DNA of 6,453 nt from Helicobacteraceae bacterium (GCA_015489055.1 WFMO01000258.1:1-6453), one strand, 5' to 3'. Positions 1 through 5,811 are shown, counted from the first letter of the stretch. The notes: generated by a model from the letters alone, not told the origin. Numbers and translations are program-made.

Positions 1-1181
1 TCAATGCCTACGAGTGCTGATTTGAAGCTAAAAATATTTGCAAACGCCTTCATTCGTCCTGCAAAAGTAGAGATATCATTTTTTGTATTTTGTGGGTCAT
101 CTATTATCGCGCCTATATGTTTAAATGAACCGATTGATGATTGTGATTCATTAATATGCATAGGAATGAGATATTTTGCCATCAATACACTGCTTAAGAG
201 CGATTTTAAAAGCATAGTTTTACCGCCTGCATTTACACCGGTAATCATTAAGACATTTTTAGAAAAATCTACACTGACACTTTTGGCGTTTTTTAAAGCA
301 GGATGTTTAAAATCCACTATTTTGATATTTGTGTGTTTTTGTGAATGCATAATTACAAAATCTTTACTTTTTGCAAAATGGATTCTTGCCTGATAGTGAT
401 CAAATCTATTAAATTCTTTATTTATATAGTTCAAAAACAAAACCATACCGTGTAGTTTTTCACAAAACTCTTTGGTGTAGTCGTACAGCAAAGTCACTCT
501 TTCTTGGTTTATATGCCTTATAGCCTCTTTTTCTTTTAACGTGGCATCAGCATAAACATAGAAATATCCACCGCTGCTTCTAGCAACCACGCTTCCTTTT
601 AAAACATGATTAAAGCCTCCACGAACCAGCAGGCACTCTTCATCTTGAACTAAATGTATCTGCATATCTATGAGATACGGATTTAGTTTAGAACTATGTA
701 AAAGGCGTTTTAATGTTGAGTTTATCTGATTTTTATGTGATTTAATTCTTTGATTTAATCCATAAAGTCTCTCATCTAAATCCTCGTTAAAATTACCTTT
801 TTCATCAAAATATCTCTCTATATCTTGAAATTCATCCGGTATATTAACACTGTCAATCCATGAATGCACGATTCCAGAACTTTTTAGTTTTTTAAAATAT
901 CTTATATATCTTACAAGTTTTACAATCTCAAAAATCTGTGTAAAATTTAAAACGCCATGTTTTTTTAAATGCAGTAAAAACGGTGAAAAGTCATCTATTT
1001 TAGGCGGAGCTTTAAACTCTATGTTCTGTAAACTTTGTATAAATTCAAAATGCCGTTGCTGATCACCGTTTATATATAACGGCTGCTGTCTTGAAAAGAA
1101 GGATTTTAAAGAGGAGGTGTGCTCTACAAGATCTAAATTTTTTACAAGCTGATCAAACTTGTCAGGCTGTGTTACTGACAT
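1..1181 (-). CDS. mutS2: Endonuclease/ATPase MutS2, N-terminal part (runs off left edge)
   Basis: The first 393 codons of a MutS2 protein are present. The rest, including Walker B, the dimer region and any C-terminal Smr nuclease domain, lies beyond the left edge. The visible part has the long helical core/lever region (residues about 1-280), an HPAL motif at 293-296, and a P-loop GVNAGGKT at 315-322. The P-loop differs from the usual MutS2 GPNTGGKT at the proline and threonine. The window ends after ALVGI, just where the Walker B acidic residue should come. MutS2 family members act in suppression of recombination, oxidative damage repair or ribosome rescue rather than MutL-dependent mismatch repair; which applies here cannot be seen. 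It is the last visible gene of the leftward operon, 10 bases after the murC stop. I chose ATG at 1181 (weak TAAG upstream). An in-frame ATG at 1199 would add six residues and overlap murC by 8 bases. Confidence 0.93.
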   Translation of the reverse strand, partial: MSVTQPDKFDQLVKNLDLVEHTSSLKSFFSRQQPLYINGDQQRHFEFIQSLQNIEFKAPPKIDDFSPFLLHLKKHGVLNFTQIFEIVKLVRYIRYFKKLKSSGIVHSWIDSVNIPDEFQDIERYFDEKGNFNEDLDERLYGLNQRIKSHKNQINSTLKRLLHSSKLNPYLIDMQIHLVQDEECLLVRGGFNHVLKGSVVARSSGGYFYVYADATLKEKEAIRHINQERVTLLYDYTKEFCEKLHGMVLFLNYINKEFNRFDHYQARIHFAKSKDFVIMHSQKHTNIKIVDFKHPALKNAKSVSVDFSKNVLMITGVNAGGKTMLLKSLLSSVLMAKYLIPMHINESQSSIGSFKHIGAIIDDPQNTKNDISTFAGRMKAFANIFSFKSALVGI

Positions 1182-1191
1182 ACTAATCTTA

Positions 1192-2502
1192 TTATGCATA
1201 TCCACGCAGCTTATAAGTTATATCACCTGCACCAAAGCCTATAATCAAACCTTTACCGATAGTTTGTACGACTTCGTTATCTTTTATAAGGTTTATATGA
1301 TCTTTATCTTTTACCAAAGTATCAACGATTGTTGGATTATATTTTTTAAATTTCTCTTTAAAATCTATACTGCGGGAAATCTCACCGGCCGCATAAACAG
1401 GTAAAATAACTAATCTCTGCGTTCCTTCAAAACAGTTTATAAAAGCATCAAGATTATCTATAGTTCTTGAATACTTATGAGGCTGCCATATGATAGTTAT
1501 CTCTTTTAGACCTTTAAGTCGTGCGTACTCTCTAACAGACTGCAGGGTTGCTTGTATCTCTGTAGGATGATGTCCGTAATCATCTATCACGACTCCGCCG
1601 TGATAAGAGTTAACAACATCAAAACGCTTACTTATTCCTTTGTATGATAAAATATTTTTACGGATTTGCTCTATATCCATCTCTTTAGATGCAGCTAAAA
1701 TGGCCAAAGAAGCATCTATGGCAATATGTTTTCCAAATCCCCACACGTCAAATACTCCAAGCTCTTTTAACTCAAACCTTGTATGTGGCTCATCATCTAT
1801 TAAAACATATTTAATATTTTTAATATCACAGCTTGGATACAAACAAATAACTCCATCTGAGCATACAGTCGCTAAAAATGGATCTTCCGCATTAACCACT
1901 TTATATTTTGCATTTTTTAAAAACTGCCTGTATGATTCATAAAACAGCTCATAATTATAATCATAATATTCCATATGTTCAGGCTCTGCGTTTGTCACTA
2001 TCGCACAATAGGGATTGGAGTTTATGAAGCTTCCATCACTCTCATCAGCTTCAAAAATAACAGTATCGCTGTCTTGTTCATATCTGACATTTGATGCAAA
2101 ACTTTTAGCTTTAGCGCCTATAATGGCACTTCCTTTCATAATAGCTGTCAATATAGCCGTCGTTGTACTCTTTCCATGCGCACCGGCTATAGAATAAACT
2201 TTTTTATCTGCTAAAATAAAAGGCAAAGCCTCTCTTCTTGAGAGCACTTTGATACCTTTTGCTTTAGCAGCCAATATTTCCGGATTATCTGGTCTTATTA
2301 TGGCAGAATGGATCACTAAATCATGATCACTAATTGCATCTGCACTGTGACCGATATTTATTTTAATATCAAGATTTCTCAACTCTTGCGTAATCATGGT
2401 TTCAGATATATCTGACCCGCTGATTTGATGATTTTTAAACCGCATATATTGCGCTAGAGCAGAGATTCCAATTCCGCCTATTCCGATAAAATGAATTTTC
2501 AT
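1192..2502 (-). CDS. murC: UDP-N-acetylmuramate--L-alanine ligase MurC
   Basis: MurC is the cytoplasmic ATP-dependent ligase that adds L-alanine to UDP-MurNAc, the first amino acid of the peptidoglycan stem peptide. At 436 residues it is of normal length for the short Campylobacterota form. Visible motifs in order: the nucleotide-sugar-binding GIGGIGIS at 7-14; the ATP-binding P-loop GAHGKSTTT at 107-115 (ends GKS rather than the commoner GKT); EADESDGSF at 151-159, typical of MurC; NAEPEHMEYY at 171-180 (most MurC have DHM here); YKGISKRFD at 287-295; DDYGHHPTEI at 307-316; QPHKYSRT at 340-347; and FGAGDI at 423-428. It starts 3 bases after the stop of the upstream unknown gene, so translation is likely coupled. 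An AAGG/GGAT-like ribosome site lies within the end of that gene. Co-transcription with the aminotransferase of the diaminopimelate pathway makes functional sense. Confidence 0.97.
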   Translation of the reverse strand: MKIHFIGIGGIGISALAQYMRFKNHQISGSDISETMITQELRNLDIKINIGHSADAISDHDLVIHSAIIRPDNPEILAAKAKGIKVLSRREALPFILADKKVYSIAGAHGKSTTTAILTAIMKGSAIIGAKAKSFASNVRYEQDSDTVIFEADESDGSFINSNPYCAIVTNAEPEHMEYYDYNYELFYESYRQFLKNAKYKVVNAEDPFLATVCSDGVICLYPSCDIKNIKYVLIDDEPHTRFELKELGVFDVWGFGKHIAIDASLAILAASKEMDIEQIRKNILSYKGISKRFDVVNSYHGGVVIDDYGHHPTEIQATLQSVREYARLKGLKEITIIWQPHKYSRTIDNLDAFINCFEGTQRLVILPVYAAGEISRSIDFKEKFKKYNPTIVDTLVKDKDHINLIKDNEVVQTIGKGLIIGFGAGDITYKLRGYA

Positions 2503-2505
2503 ATA

Positions 2506-2994
2506 CTAATCCGCCTTCATATCATCAAGCAAATCTTGTGCCTTTTTTGTAAAAACATTTATATAAAAACTTCTATTTTTTTCAACTTCATCCAAATCTG
2601 CCATTTCGTTTAAAAAAATTTCAAAATCAATATCAGCATCAACCAATACCTGATGCGTTTTCATAGAAGTTGAAAAATCTTCATCACCGCTTAATCCGCC
2701 GAGTATCTCAAAGAGTGCCGATGCATCTGTATGTTTTGAAGCACTGTAGTGCTCCAAGGCGTACTCATAAAGTGCTTGAAGTGTAGCAAAATCCTGCACA
2801 TCATCCATATCCATAACTCTAGCAGACTCTAAAGTTTCTGTAAGTCTCTCTAGAGCCAAATCTAAAATATTTGCATAAAAACGCCCTAACTCATCTTCAT
2901 TTAACTCATCTTGTGCTCGTTGCTGAAGTGTATATAGTTTTGCGATATCTCCATTTTGCTGAGCTTTTAACACATCTTCTTTTAAACTTGACAT
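2506..2994 (-). CDS. Small acidic helical protein of unknown function in the dapC-murC operon
   Basis: I do not recognise a named domain in this 162-residue protein. It is strongly acidic and predicted by eye to be nearly all helical, with many Leu/Ala-rich stretches bounded by Asp/Glu, and Asp-rich segments such as MDMDDVQD near residue 60 and the C-terminal LLDDMKAD. There is no signal peptide, membrane segment or cysteine, so it should be a soluble cytoplasmic protein, perhaps an adaptor or oligomeric scaffold (inference). The start is ATG at 2994 because a strong AAAGGAG lies 5 bases upstream. A GTG at 3000 would add two residues, but it sits within that ribosome site. The gene overlaps the end of the aminotransferase gene by 13 bases and ends 3 bases before murC, so it is a fixed member of the operon. 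My recollection is that an unknown gene also sits in this cluster in relatives such as Helicobacter, but I cannot verify homology. Confidence 0.85.
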   Translation of the reverse strand: MSSLKEDVLKAQQNGDIAKLYTLQQRAQDELNEDELGRFYANILDLALERLTETLESARVMDMDDVQDFATLQALYEYALEHYSASKHTDASALFEILGGLSGDEDFSTSMKTHQVLVDADIDFEIFLNEMADLDEVEKNRSFYINVFTKKAQDLLDDMKAD

Positions 2995-4124
2995 AAGCAC
3001 TCCTTTATACGCATCAAAGCTTCTTCACTTTTTTGTTCATCTTCAACAAGAGCGATACGAACATAGCCATCAGCAGGATTTATGCCGTTTTTGTCTTCTC
3101 TGGCTAAATATACGCCTGGCAATACTTTTATATTATACTGCTCATAAGCTTTACATGTAAAGGCGATAGGATTTTTAACTTTAAGCCAAATATAAAATGT
3201 TGCCGGCGGTATTTTTATATCTAGCACCCTAGAGGCAATTTGAAAATTCTTTCTATATATAGCACGTGAACGCTTCACATGCTCCTCATCCATCCATGCC
3301 ACAGCGGCTGCTTCTTGCAAAGGAAGCGGGGAAGCTGCACCAACGTATGTTCGGTAGCTTAAATATCTATTTAAAATAGTTTTATCACCTGCTATAAAAC
3401 CGCTCCTAAGACCCGGCGCAGATGAGCGTTTTGATATCGAATTTACTACTACGATATTTTTAAATTCTAAATTATTGACATGTAATGATGCCTCAAGCAA
3501 TGATGGAGGCGGAGACTGTGTGTATATTTCGCTGTAACATTCATCATTTAATAAGACAAAATCATGCTTTAATGCCAGTTTTACCCATTCTCCCAGCTCA
3601 TCAAGAGTAAGAGTAGAGGCTGTCGGATTGTTTGGAAAATTGATTATAACAAAATCGCATCTACTAAGCTCATCCTCATCAATAACCGGTTTAAAATTAT
3701 TTTCTTCTAGCAGATTTATATAAATTACTTCAGCGCGTGAAGCAATCGCTGCTCCTTCATATATCTGATAAAACGGATTTGTATATGCCATAACCGGATT
3801 CTGCTTATCAAAGAGCAAAAATTGCGGAAAATTAAACAAAACTTCTCTAGTTCCAAATGTCGGTATCACTTGAGTGTTATCCAAGTTGACACCAAAGCGT
3901 CTGTAAACAAATTTACAAATAGCTTTACGCAAATTTTCCTCACCGGCGGTTTTTGGATACTTATTTAGTAAATCGCTACTTTGACATAACTTTTGGCGTA
4001 TAAACTCAGGAGTTTGAAACTGTGGCTCACCTATGGTTAATGTTATTGGTTTAAAATTACTATTTGGTTTGATATCTTGAAGCAGTTGATGTAATCTTTC
4101 AAAAGGATAAGGTTGAAAATGCAT
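2982..4124 (-). CDS. dapC: PLP-dependent class I/II aminotransferase, probable succinyldiaminopimelate transaminase
   Basis: This is a fold-type I PLP aminotransferase of 380 residues, the usual family length. Visible motifs: IGEPQF near 31-36; NFPNNPT at 162-168 (the Asn that contacts the PLP ring); DECYSE at 194-199 (Asp pairing with the pyridine nitrogen); SISKR at 229-233 with Lys232 as the Schiff-base lysine; the APGLRSGF loop at 236-243 with the phosphate-binding Arg; and YVRIALV at 354-360 with Arg356 for the substrate carboxylate. The specific reaction, N-succinyl-L,L-2,6-diaminopimelate with 2-oxoglutarate in lysine/meso-diaminopimelate synthesis, is inferred from resemblance to the Campylobacterota DapC-type enzymes and from co-transcription with murC. 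The motifs alone would also fit an aspartate-type aminotransferase. It is the first gene of the leftward operon. ATG at 4124 has AAAGG 10 bases upstream, and the protein begins normally for the family. Confidence 0.85.
   Translation of the reverse strand: MHFQPYPFERLHQLLQDIKPNSNFKPITLTIGEPQFQTPEFIRQKLCQSSDLLNKYPKTAGEENLRKAICKFVYRRFGVNLDNTQVIPTFGTREVLFNFPQFLLFDKQNPVMAYTNPFYQIYEGAAIASRAEVIYINLLEENNFKPVIDEDELSRCDFVIINFPNNPTASTLTLDELGEWVKLALKHDFVLLNDECYSEIYTQSPPPSLLEASLHVNNLEFKNIVVVNSISKRSSAPGLRSGFIAGDKTILNRYLSYRTYVGAASPLPLQEAAAVAWMDEEHVKRSRAIYRKNFQIASRVLDIKIPPATFYIWLKVKNPIAFTCKAYEQYNIKVLPGVYLAREDKNGINPADGYVRIALVEDEQKSEEALMRIKECLCQV
3000..3006 (-). promoter_or_regulatory. Strong ribosome binding site deciding the start of the 162-residue protein
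   Basis: On the minus strand this reads AAAGGAG, followed by 5 bases and ATG at 2994. It overlaps the first base of a possible GTG start at 3000, which makes that GTG unusable with this site. It lies inside the 3' end of the aminotransferase gene. Confidence 0.8.
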
Positions 4125-4154
4125 ATAAACTTGACCTTTATTTTATAATGTCAA

Positions 4155-4163
4155 ATTCTAACA
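4155..4163 (-). promoter_or_regulatory. Candidate extended -10 promoter for the dapC-murC-mutS2 operon
   Basis: The minus strand reads TGTTAGAAT, an extended -10 (TG, one base, TAGAAT). Transcription would begin near 4148, giving a leader of roughly 24 bases that contains the AAAGG ribosome site. No good -35 is visible, which is common in Campylobacterota sigma-70 promoters. A nearby alternative is TATAAA at about 4142-4147. This is the only sizeable intergenic gap upstream of the operon. Confidence 0.4.
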
Positions 4164-4268
4164 TAATAACTATTAATTCGCATTAAGATTACCTCTGCAG
4201 TAGCTTGAAGTTCTGTAATTACGTTTAATTATTCATATTGCATTTACAAATTTTTGATAAACTTTTCC

Positions 4269-4302
4269 TATCAATAATTAGACAGCTAGCGCGTTATTGA
4301 TA
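4269..4302. repeat. Perfect 9-base inverted repeat over the ABM promoter
   Basis: Arms TATCAATAA (4269-4277) and TTATTGATA (4294-4302) are exact complements, separated by a 16-base spacer that contains a GCTAGC palindrome (4285-4290). The right arm overlaps a candidate -10, GATAAT at 4299-4304, so a protein bound here would be placed to repress or gate the gene starting at 4328. As an RNA hairpin the 16-base loop is large, so a DNA operator is the likelier role. Confidence 0.5.
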
Positions 4303-4304
4303 AT
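4299..4304 (+). promoter_or_regulatory. Candidate -10 of the ABM-domain gene
   Basis: GATAAT is preceded by AT-rich sequence without a clear -35. Transcription would begin near 4311, just before the AAGGA ribosome site at 4315-4319, which lies 8 bases from the ATG. It overlaps the right arm of the inverted repeat. Confidence 0.3.
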
Positions 4305-4327
4305 TTAAAAAGATAAGGATTATATCA

Positions 4328-4645
4328 ATGGTTACAGTATTTACAAAATTTCCGATTAAGTCAGAGTTTTTTGAGCAGTATTCAAAACATTTAAAAGAAG
4401 CTGTTAAGCTACATAAAATGACAGAGCAGGAAGGTTTTTTACAGATGCAACTTTTAGCCCCGCAAAATATGCCTCATGCAGCCGAAAACAATAGTTTTAT
4501 CATAGTCACTACATGGAAAGATATGCCAAGTTTTGTAGCTTATACCAAAAGTGAGGCGTTTTCAGAGTCACACAAAAACATGCCCTCTCGTGACTGGTTC
4601 GCAGGTTCGCCATCAGTAGAGATTTTTGAAAACATAGACCAATAA
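4328..4645 (+). CDS. ABM-domain (IsdG-like) monooxygenase family protein
   Basis: This 105-residue protein is a single antibiotic biosynthesis monooxygenase (ABM) domain, a ferredoxin-like dimeric fold. It aligns by eye with staphylococcal IsdI: EGFLQM at 35-40 matches EGFQQM; W63, F69, S75 and F78 match the W-x5-F-x5-S-x2-F pattern; and SHKN at 81-84 matches AHKN, so His82 stands where IsdI has its haem-ligand His76. The other two catalytic positions differ: the N-terminal Asn6 is Thr6, and Trp66 is Tyr72. So haem binding is plausible, but IsdG-type haem ruffling and cleavage cannot be assumed. It may act on a quinone or another small molecule, as many ABM proteins do. It has no signal peptide, so it is cytoplasmic. 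It stands alone between a divergent operon and a convergent gene, behind an operator-like inverted repeat that suggests specific regulation. The start is supported by AAGGA 8 bases upstream. Confidence 0.85.
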   Translation: MVTVFTKFPIKSEFFEQYSKHLKEAVKLHKMTEQEGFLQMQLLAPQNMPHAAENNSFIIVTTWKDMPSFVAYTKSEAFSESHKNMPSRDWFAGSPSVEIFENIDQ

Positions 4646-4659
4646 ACATCTACAAACAA

Positions 4660-4950
4660 CTAGATTCGAGTTCGCTGAAGATATTCTCTGACTTCAGCTA
4701 ACTTTTTTGCGCAAAGAAACATTAGAACATTATATAAATTTTCTATTACACAACTGAGTCCGCCTGTTTTATGGGATGATGTTTGACGATAAGAATCTAT
4801 AACCTCTTTATAGATTTTTGATTTTCCAGATAGATAATAAAAGCTCTGACAGTCACTATCGTCTAGTATATTAATTTGTACAATCTTATTGGCAATATCA
4901 CTCATCTCAACAACAACTTCTTGTATCTGTTTTGGGGAAAGATTTGACAT
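4660..4950 (-). CDS. Hypothetical 96-residue protein
   Basis: I do not recognise this protein. It begins MSNLSPKQIQ and is probably mostly helical, with an amphipathic N-terminal helix (about 5-30), a polar middle, and a C-terminal helical half with the hydrophobic stretch LYNVLMFLCAKKL near 72-84 that is too short and charged for a membrane span. There are three cysteines (34, 67, 80), not arranged as a metal site. No signal peptide is seen. I prefer ATG at 4950 because AGGAT lies 7 bases upstream. ATG at 4959 would add three residues, but that ATG is itself part of the ribosome site. The gene converges on the ABM gene with 14 bases between stops and no clear terminator, and has its own TATAAT upstream. 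Coding status rests on an intact frame, a ribosome site and a promoter. Confidence 0.65.
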   Translation of the reverse strand: MSNLSPKQIQEVVVEMSDIANKIVQINILDDSDCQSFYYLSGKSKIYKEVIDSYRQTSSHKTGGLSCVIENLYNVLMFLCAKKLAEVREYLQRTRI

Positions 4951-4982
4951 ATAACACATCCTATTATTTTTTGTATAGACAT

Positions 4983-4988
4983 ATTATA
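4983..4988 (-). promoter_or_regulatory. Candidate -10 for the 96-residue protein gene
   Basis: The minus strand reads TATAAT, a perfect consensus, within an AT-rich run about 33 bases upstream of the ATG at 4950. No -35 is evident. This suggests the gene is transcribed separately from the one upstream at 5027-5401. Confidence 0.4.
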
Positions 4989-5010
4989 TATTATCTTTAA
5001 AATTTAAGTC

Positions 5011-5024
5011 GTTAGCAATCTAAC
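5011..5024 (-). terminator. Small hairpin after the 124-residue protein gene, weak terminator at best
   Basis: GTTAG (5011-5015) and CTAAC (5020-5024) form a perfect 5-base stem with a 4-base loop directly behind the stop codon at 5027-5029. On the minus strand it is followed by GACTTAAATTTT, not a clean T run, so intrinsic termination would be inefficient. It may instead be a transcript-end stabilising hairpin or chance. Confidence 0.3.
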
Positions 5025-5026
5025 AT

Positions 5027-5401
5027 TTACAACGCTTTAACCCAGTTCATCATAGATTGTGTAGCTTTTTCATTTGGAGCCTGCATAAAGCTAATCGTAA
5101 AACCATCTCTAGTTTTAGCTATACCTATACTACGTGGTCTAATAGAGAGCATCTCAGGCACAGGAAGTTCTTTGCCAAAACAAAATATCAAATCTTTTGC
5201 ACCTAAAATATCTTCGCTTAACACATGACCATCAATCTTTGATGTAAGAGCATAATGGTCAAAAACAGTTATAAATTCTGCAAACGGATGCTCTTTAATA
5301 TTATTTTTTAAAATATCTATGATAGAATCAACACTATATTTACCGCCATCTATCTTTTTTACATATACCGGATACAAACCCTTTAAGTTAATAAACTCCA
5401 T
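5027..5401 (-). CDS. Conserved hypothetical protein, resembles Campylobacterota DUF6858
   Basis: A 124-residue soluble protein with no signal peptide or membrane span. The sequence suggests a small alpha/beta domain: MEFINLKGLYPVYVKKI at the start, a helix with SIIDILKNNIKEHP (25-39), strand FITVFDHY (43-50), strand KDLIFCFGKELP (69-80), then RPRSIGIAKTRDGFTISFMQAPN (88-110), which looks like two strands of a hairpin, and a final helix ending in NWVKAL. It resembles a family I recall as DUF6858, found mainly in Campylobacterota, but the assignment is from memory and not certain. The function is unknown. The start has AAGG about 8 bases upstream. The gene lies 58 bases after the DUF2905 gene in the same direction, with a consensus -10 in the gap, so it may be transcribed both alone and from upstream. 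Confidence 0.75.
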   Translation of the reverse strand: MEFINLKGLYPVYVKKIDGGKYSVDSIIDILKNNIKEHPFAEFITVFDHYALTSKIDGHVLSEDILGAKDLIFCFGKELPVPEMLSIRPRSIGIAKTRDGFTISFMQAPNEKATQSMMNWVKAL

Positions 5402-5431
5402 TGTACTACCTTATAATTTAATTTTGATATG

Positions 5432-5437
5432 ATTATA
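5432..5437 (-). promoter_or_regulatory. Candidate -10 for the 124-residue protein gene
   Basis: The minus strand reads TATAAT, about 30 bases upstream of the ATG at 5401 and within the 58-base gap after the DUF2905 gene. No clear -35 is visible. Flanking sequence is very AT-rich, so the match could be chance. Confidence 0.4.
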
Positions 5438-5459
5438 TATAAAAAACGACAATTAACGG

Positions 5460-5666
5460 CTATTTAAAAAATCTTGAGATAAAATTTAATACAAAACTAA
5501 GAATTATGCTGAGAATGATCATGGTAGTAATTGGAAAGTAGAAACTGAAATTTCCTTTTTTGATAAAAATATCACCCGGTAATTTAAAAAAATATCCTCC
5601 AAATAGATATGACAAAATACCAAGAATAATAAATATAGCACCTATTGCAAAAAAAATCTTAAACAT
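5460..5666 (-). CDS. DUF2905 family small membrane protein
   Basis: This 68-residue protein has two hydrophobic helices, at about 3-23 and 44-64. They are joined by the family's conserved linker FKLPGDIFIKKGNFSFYFPI (27-46), which contains the PGDI and YFP signatures of DUF2905. Length and layout match the family, which is widespread in bacteria and of unknown function. It should sit in the inner membrane, with the linker carrying KK and the tail ending RFFK. No ribosome site is visible before the ATG. The only in-frame start upstream of a stop is the ATG at 5666, and a candidate extended -10 lies just 6 bases upstream, so the message may be leaderless or nearly so. It is the last chromosomal gene before the IS630 remnant and is transcribed away from it. 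Confidence 0.9.
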   Translation of the reverse strand: MFKIFFAIGAIFIILGILSYLFGGYFFKLPGDIFIKKGNFSFYFPITTMIILSIILSFVLNFISRFFK

Positions 5667-5672
5667 ACTAGT

Positions 5673-5703
5673 ATTGTAACATATTGAAGGTACTATTTGT
5701 CAA
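5673..5703 (-). promoter_or_regulatory. Candidate promoter of the DUF2905 gene
   Basis: On the minus strand a consensus -35, TTGACA (5698-5703), is followed after 19 bases by TACAAT (5673-5678), itself preceded by TG one base away (5680-5681), an extended -10. The 19-base spacer is long, but the extended -10 may compensate. Transcription would start at or within a base or two of the ATG at 5666. Confidence 0.45.
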
Positions 5704-5710
5704 ACAAATA
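5694..5710. repeat. 17-base palindrome over the -35 of the DUF2905 promoter
   Basis: TATTTGT (5694-5700) and ACAAATA (5704-5710) are exact complements around CAA. The TTGACA of the promoter lies inside. This could be an operator. It is also close to the presumed left boundary of the IS630 element. Confidence 0.45.
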
Positions 5711-5781
5711 TCATGTTTTCAATTATTTCGCAGGAGTAAGTGCCTAACAAAAATAAATGATATAAAAGTTAAAGTGAAAAT

Positions 5782-5811
5782 TGCTATATAAAAAATATGA
5801 AATATATAGCA
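5782..5811. repeat. Perfect 9-base inverted repeat enclosing the transposase start codon
   Basis: TGCTATATA (5782-5790) and TATATAGCA (5803-5811) are exact complements, with a 12-base spacer containing the ATG at 5797. The left arm also reads as an extended -10 (TG, C, TATATA). It could be a promoter/operator for self-regulation or a hairpin presenting the start codon in its loop. Confidence 0.5.

Larger units (their letters stand above)
4254..4328. promoter_or_regulatory. Operator-like cluster of four TTGATA/TATCAA words upstream of the ABM gene
   Basis: TTGATA occurs at 4254-4259 and 4297-4302. Its complement TATCAA occurs at 4269-4274 and 4323-4328, so the four words alternate in orientation within 75 bases. 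The second and third are part of a longer perfect inverted repeat (4269-4302). The last touches the start codon of the ABM gene. A dimeric regulator binding site is a reasonable reading, but the region is AT-rich and chance cannot be excluded. Confidence 0.4.

Noticed and set aside
4..393. Rightward open frame of 129 residues
   Set aside because: It is antisense to the mutS2 P-loop region, which has an intact, recognisable frame on the other strand. The rightward product matches nothing and has no ribosome site.
1159..1404. Rightward open frame of 81 residues over the murC end
   Set aside because: It is antisense to conserved murC codons and has no ribosome site or recognisable product.
1640..2197. 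Two rightward open frames within murC
   Set aside because: Both lie opposite MurC motifs (around residues 107-160 and 210-285) and are shadows of that coding constraint.
4254..4274. FNR/CRP-type site TTGAT...ATCAA
   Set aside because: The half-sites match, but they are separated by 11 bases rather than the 4 required for an FNR dimer. Kept only as an unassigned operator-like repeat.
4646..4659. Bidirectional terminator between the ABM gene and the 96-residue gene
   Set aside because: The 14-base gap and its flanks form no stable GC stem followed by a T run on either strand.
5438..5459. Intrinsic terminator of the DUF2905 gene ending in T6
   Set aside because: There is a T6 run on the minus strand, but no real stem can be formed from the preceding CCGTTAATTGTCG.
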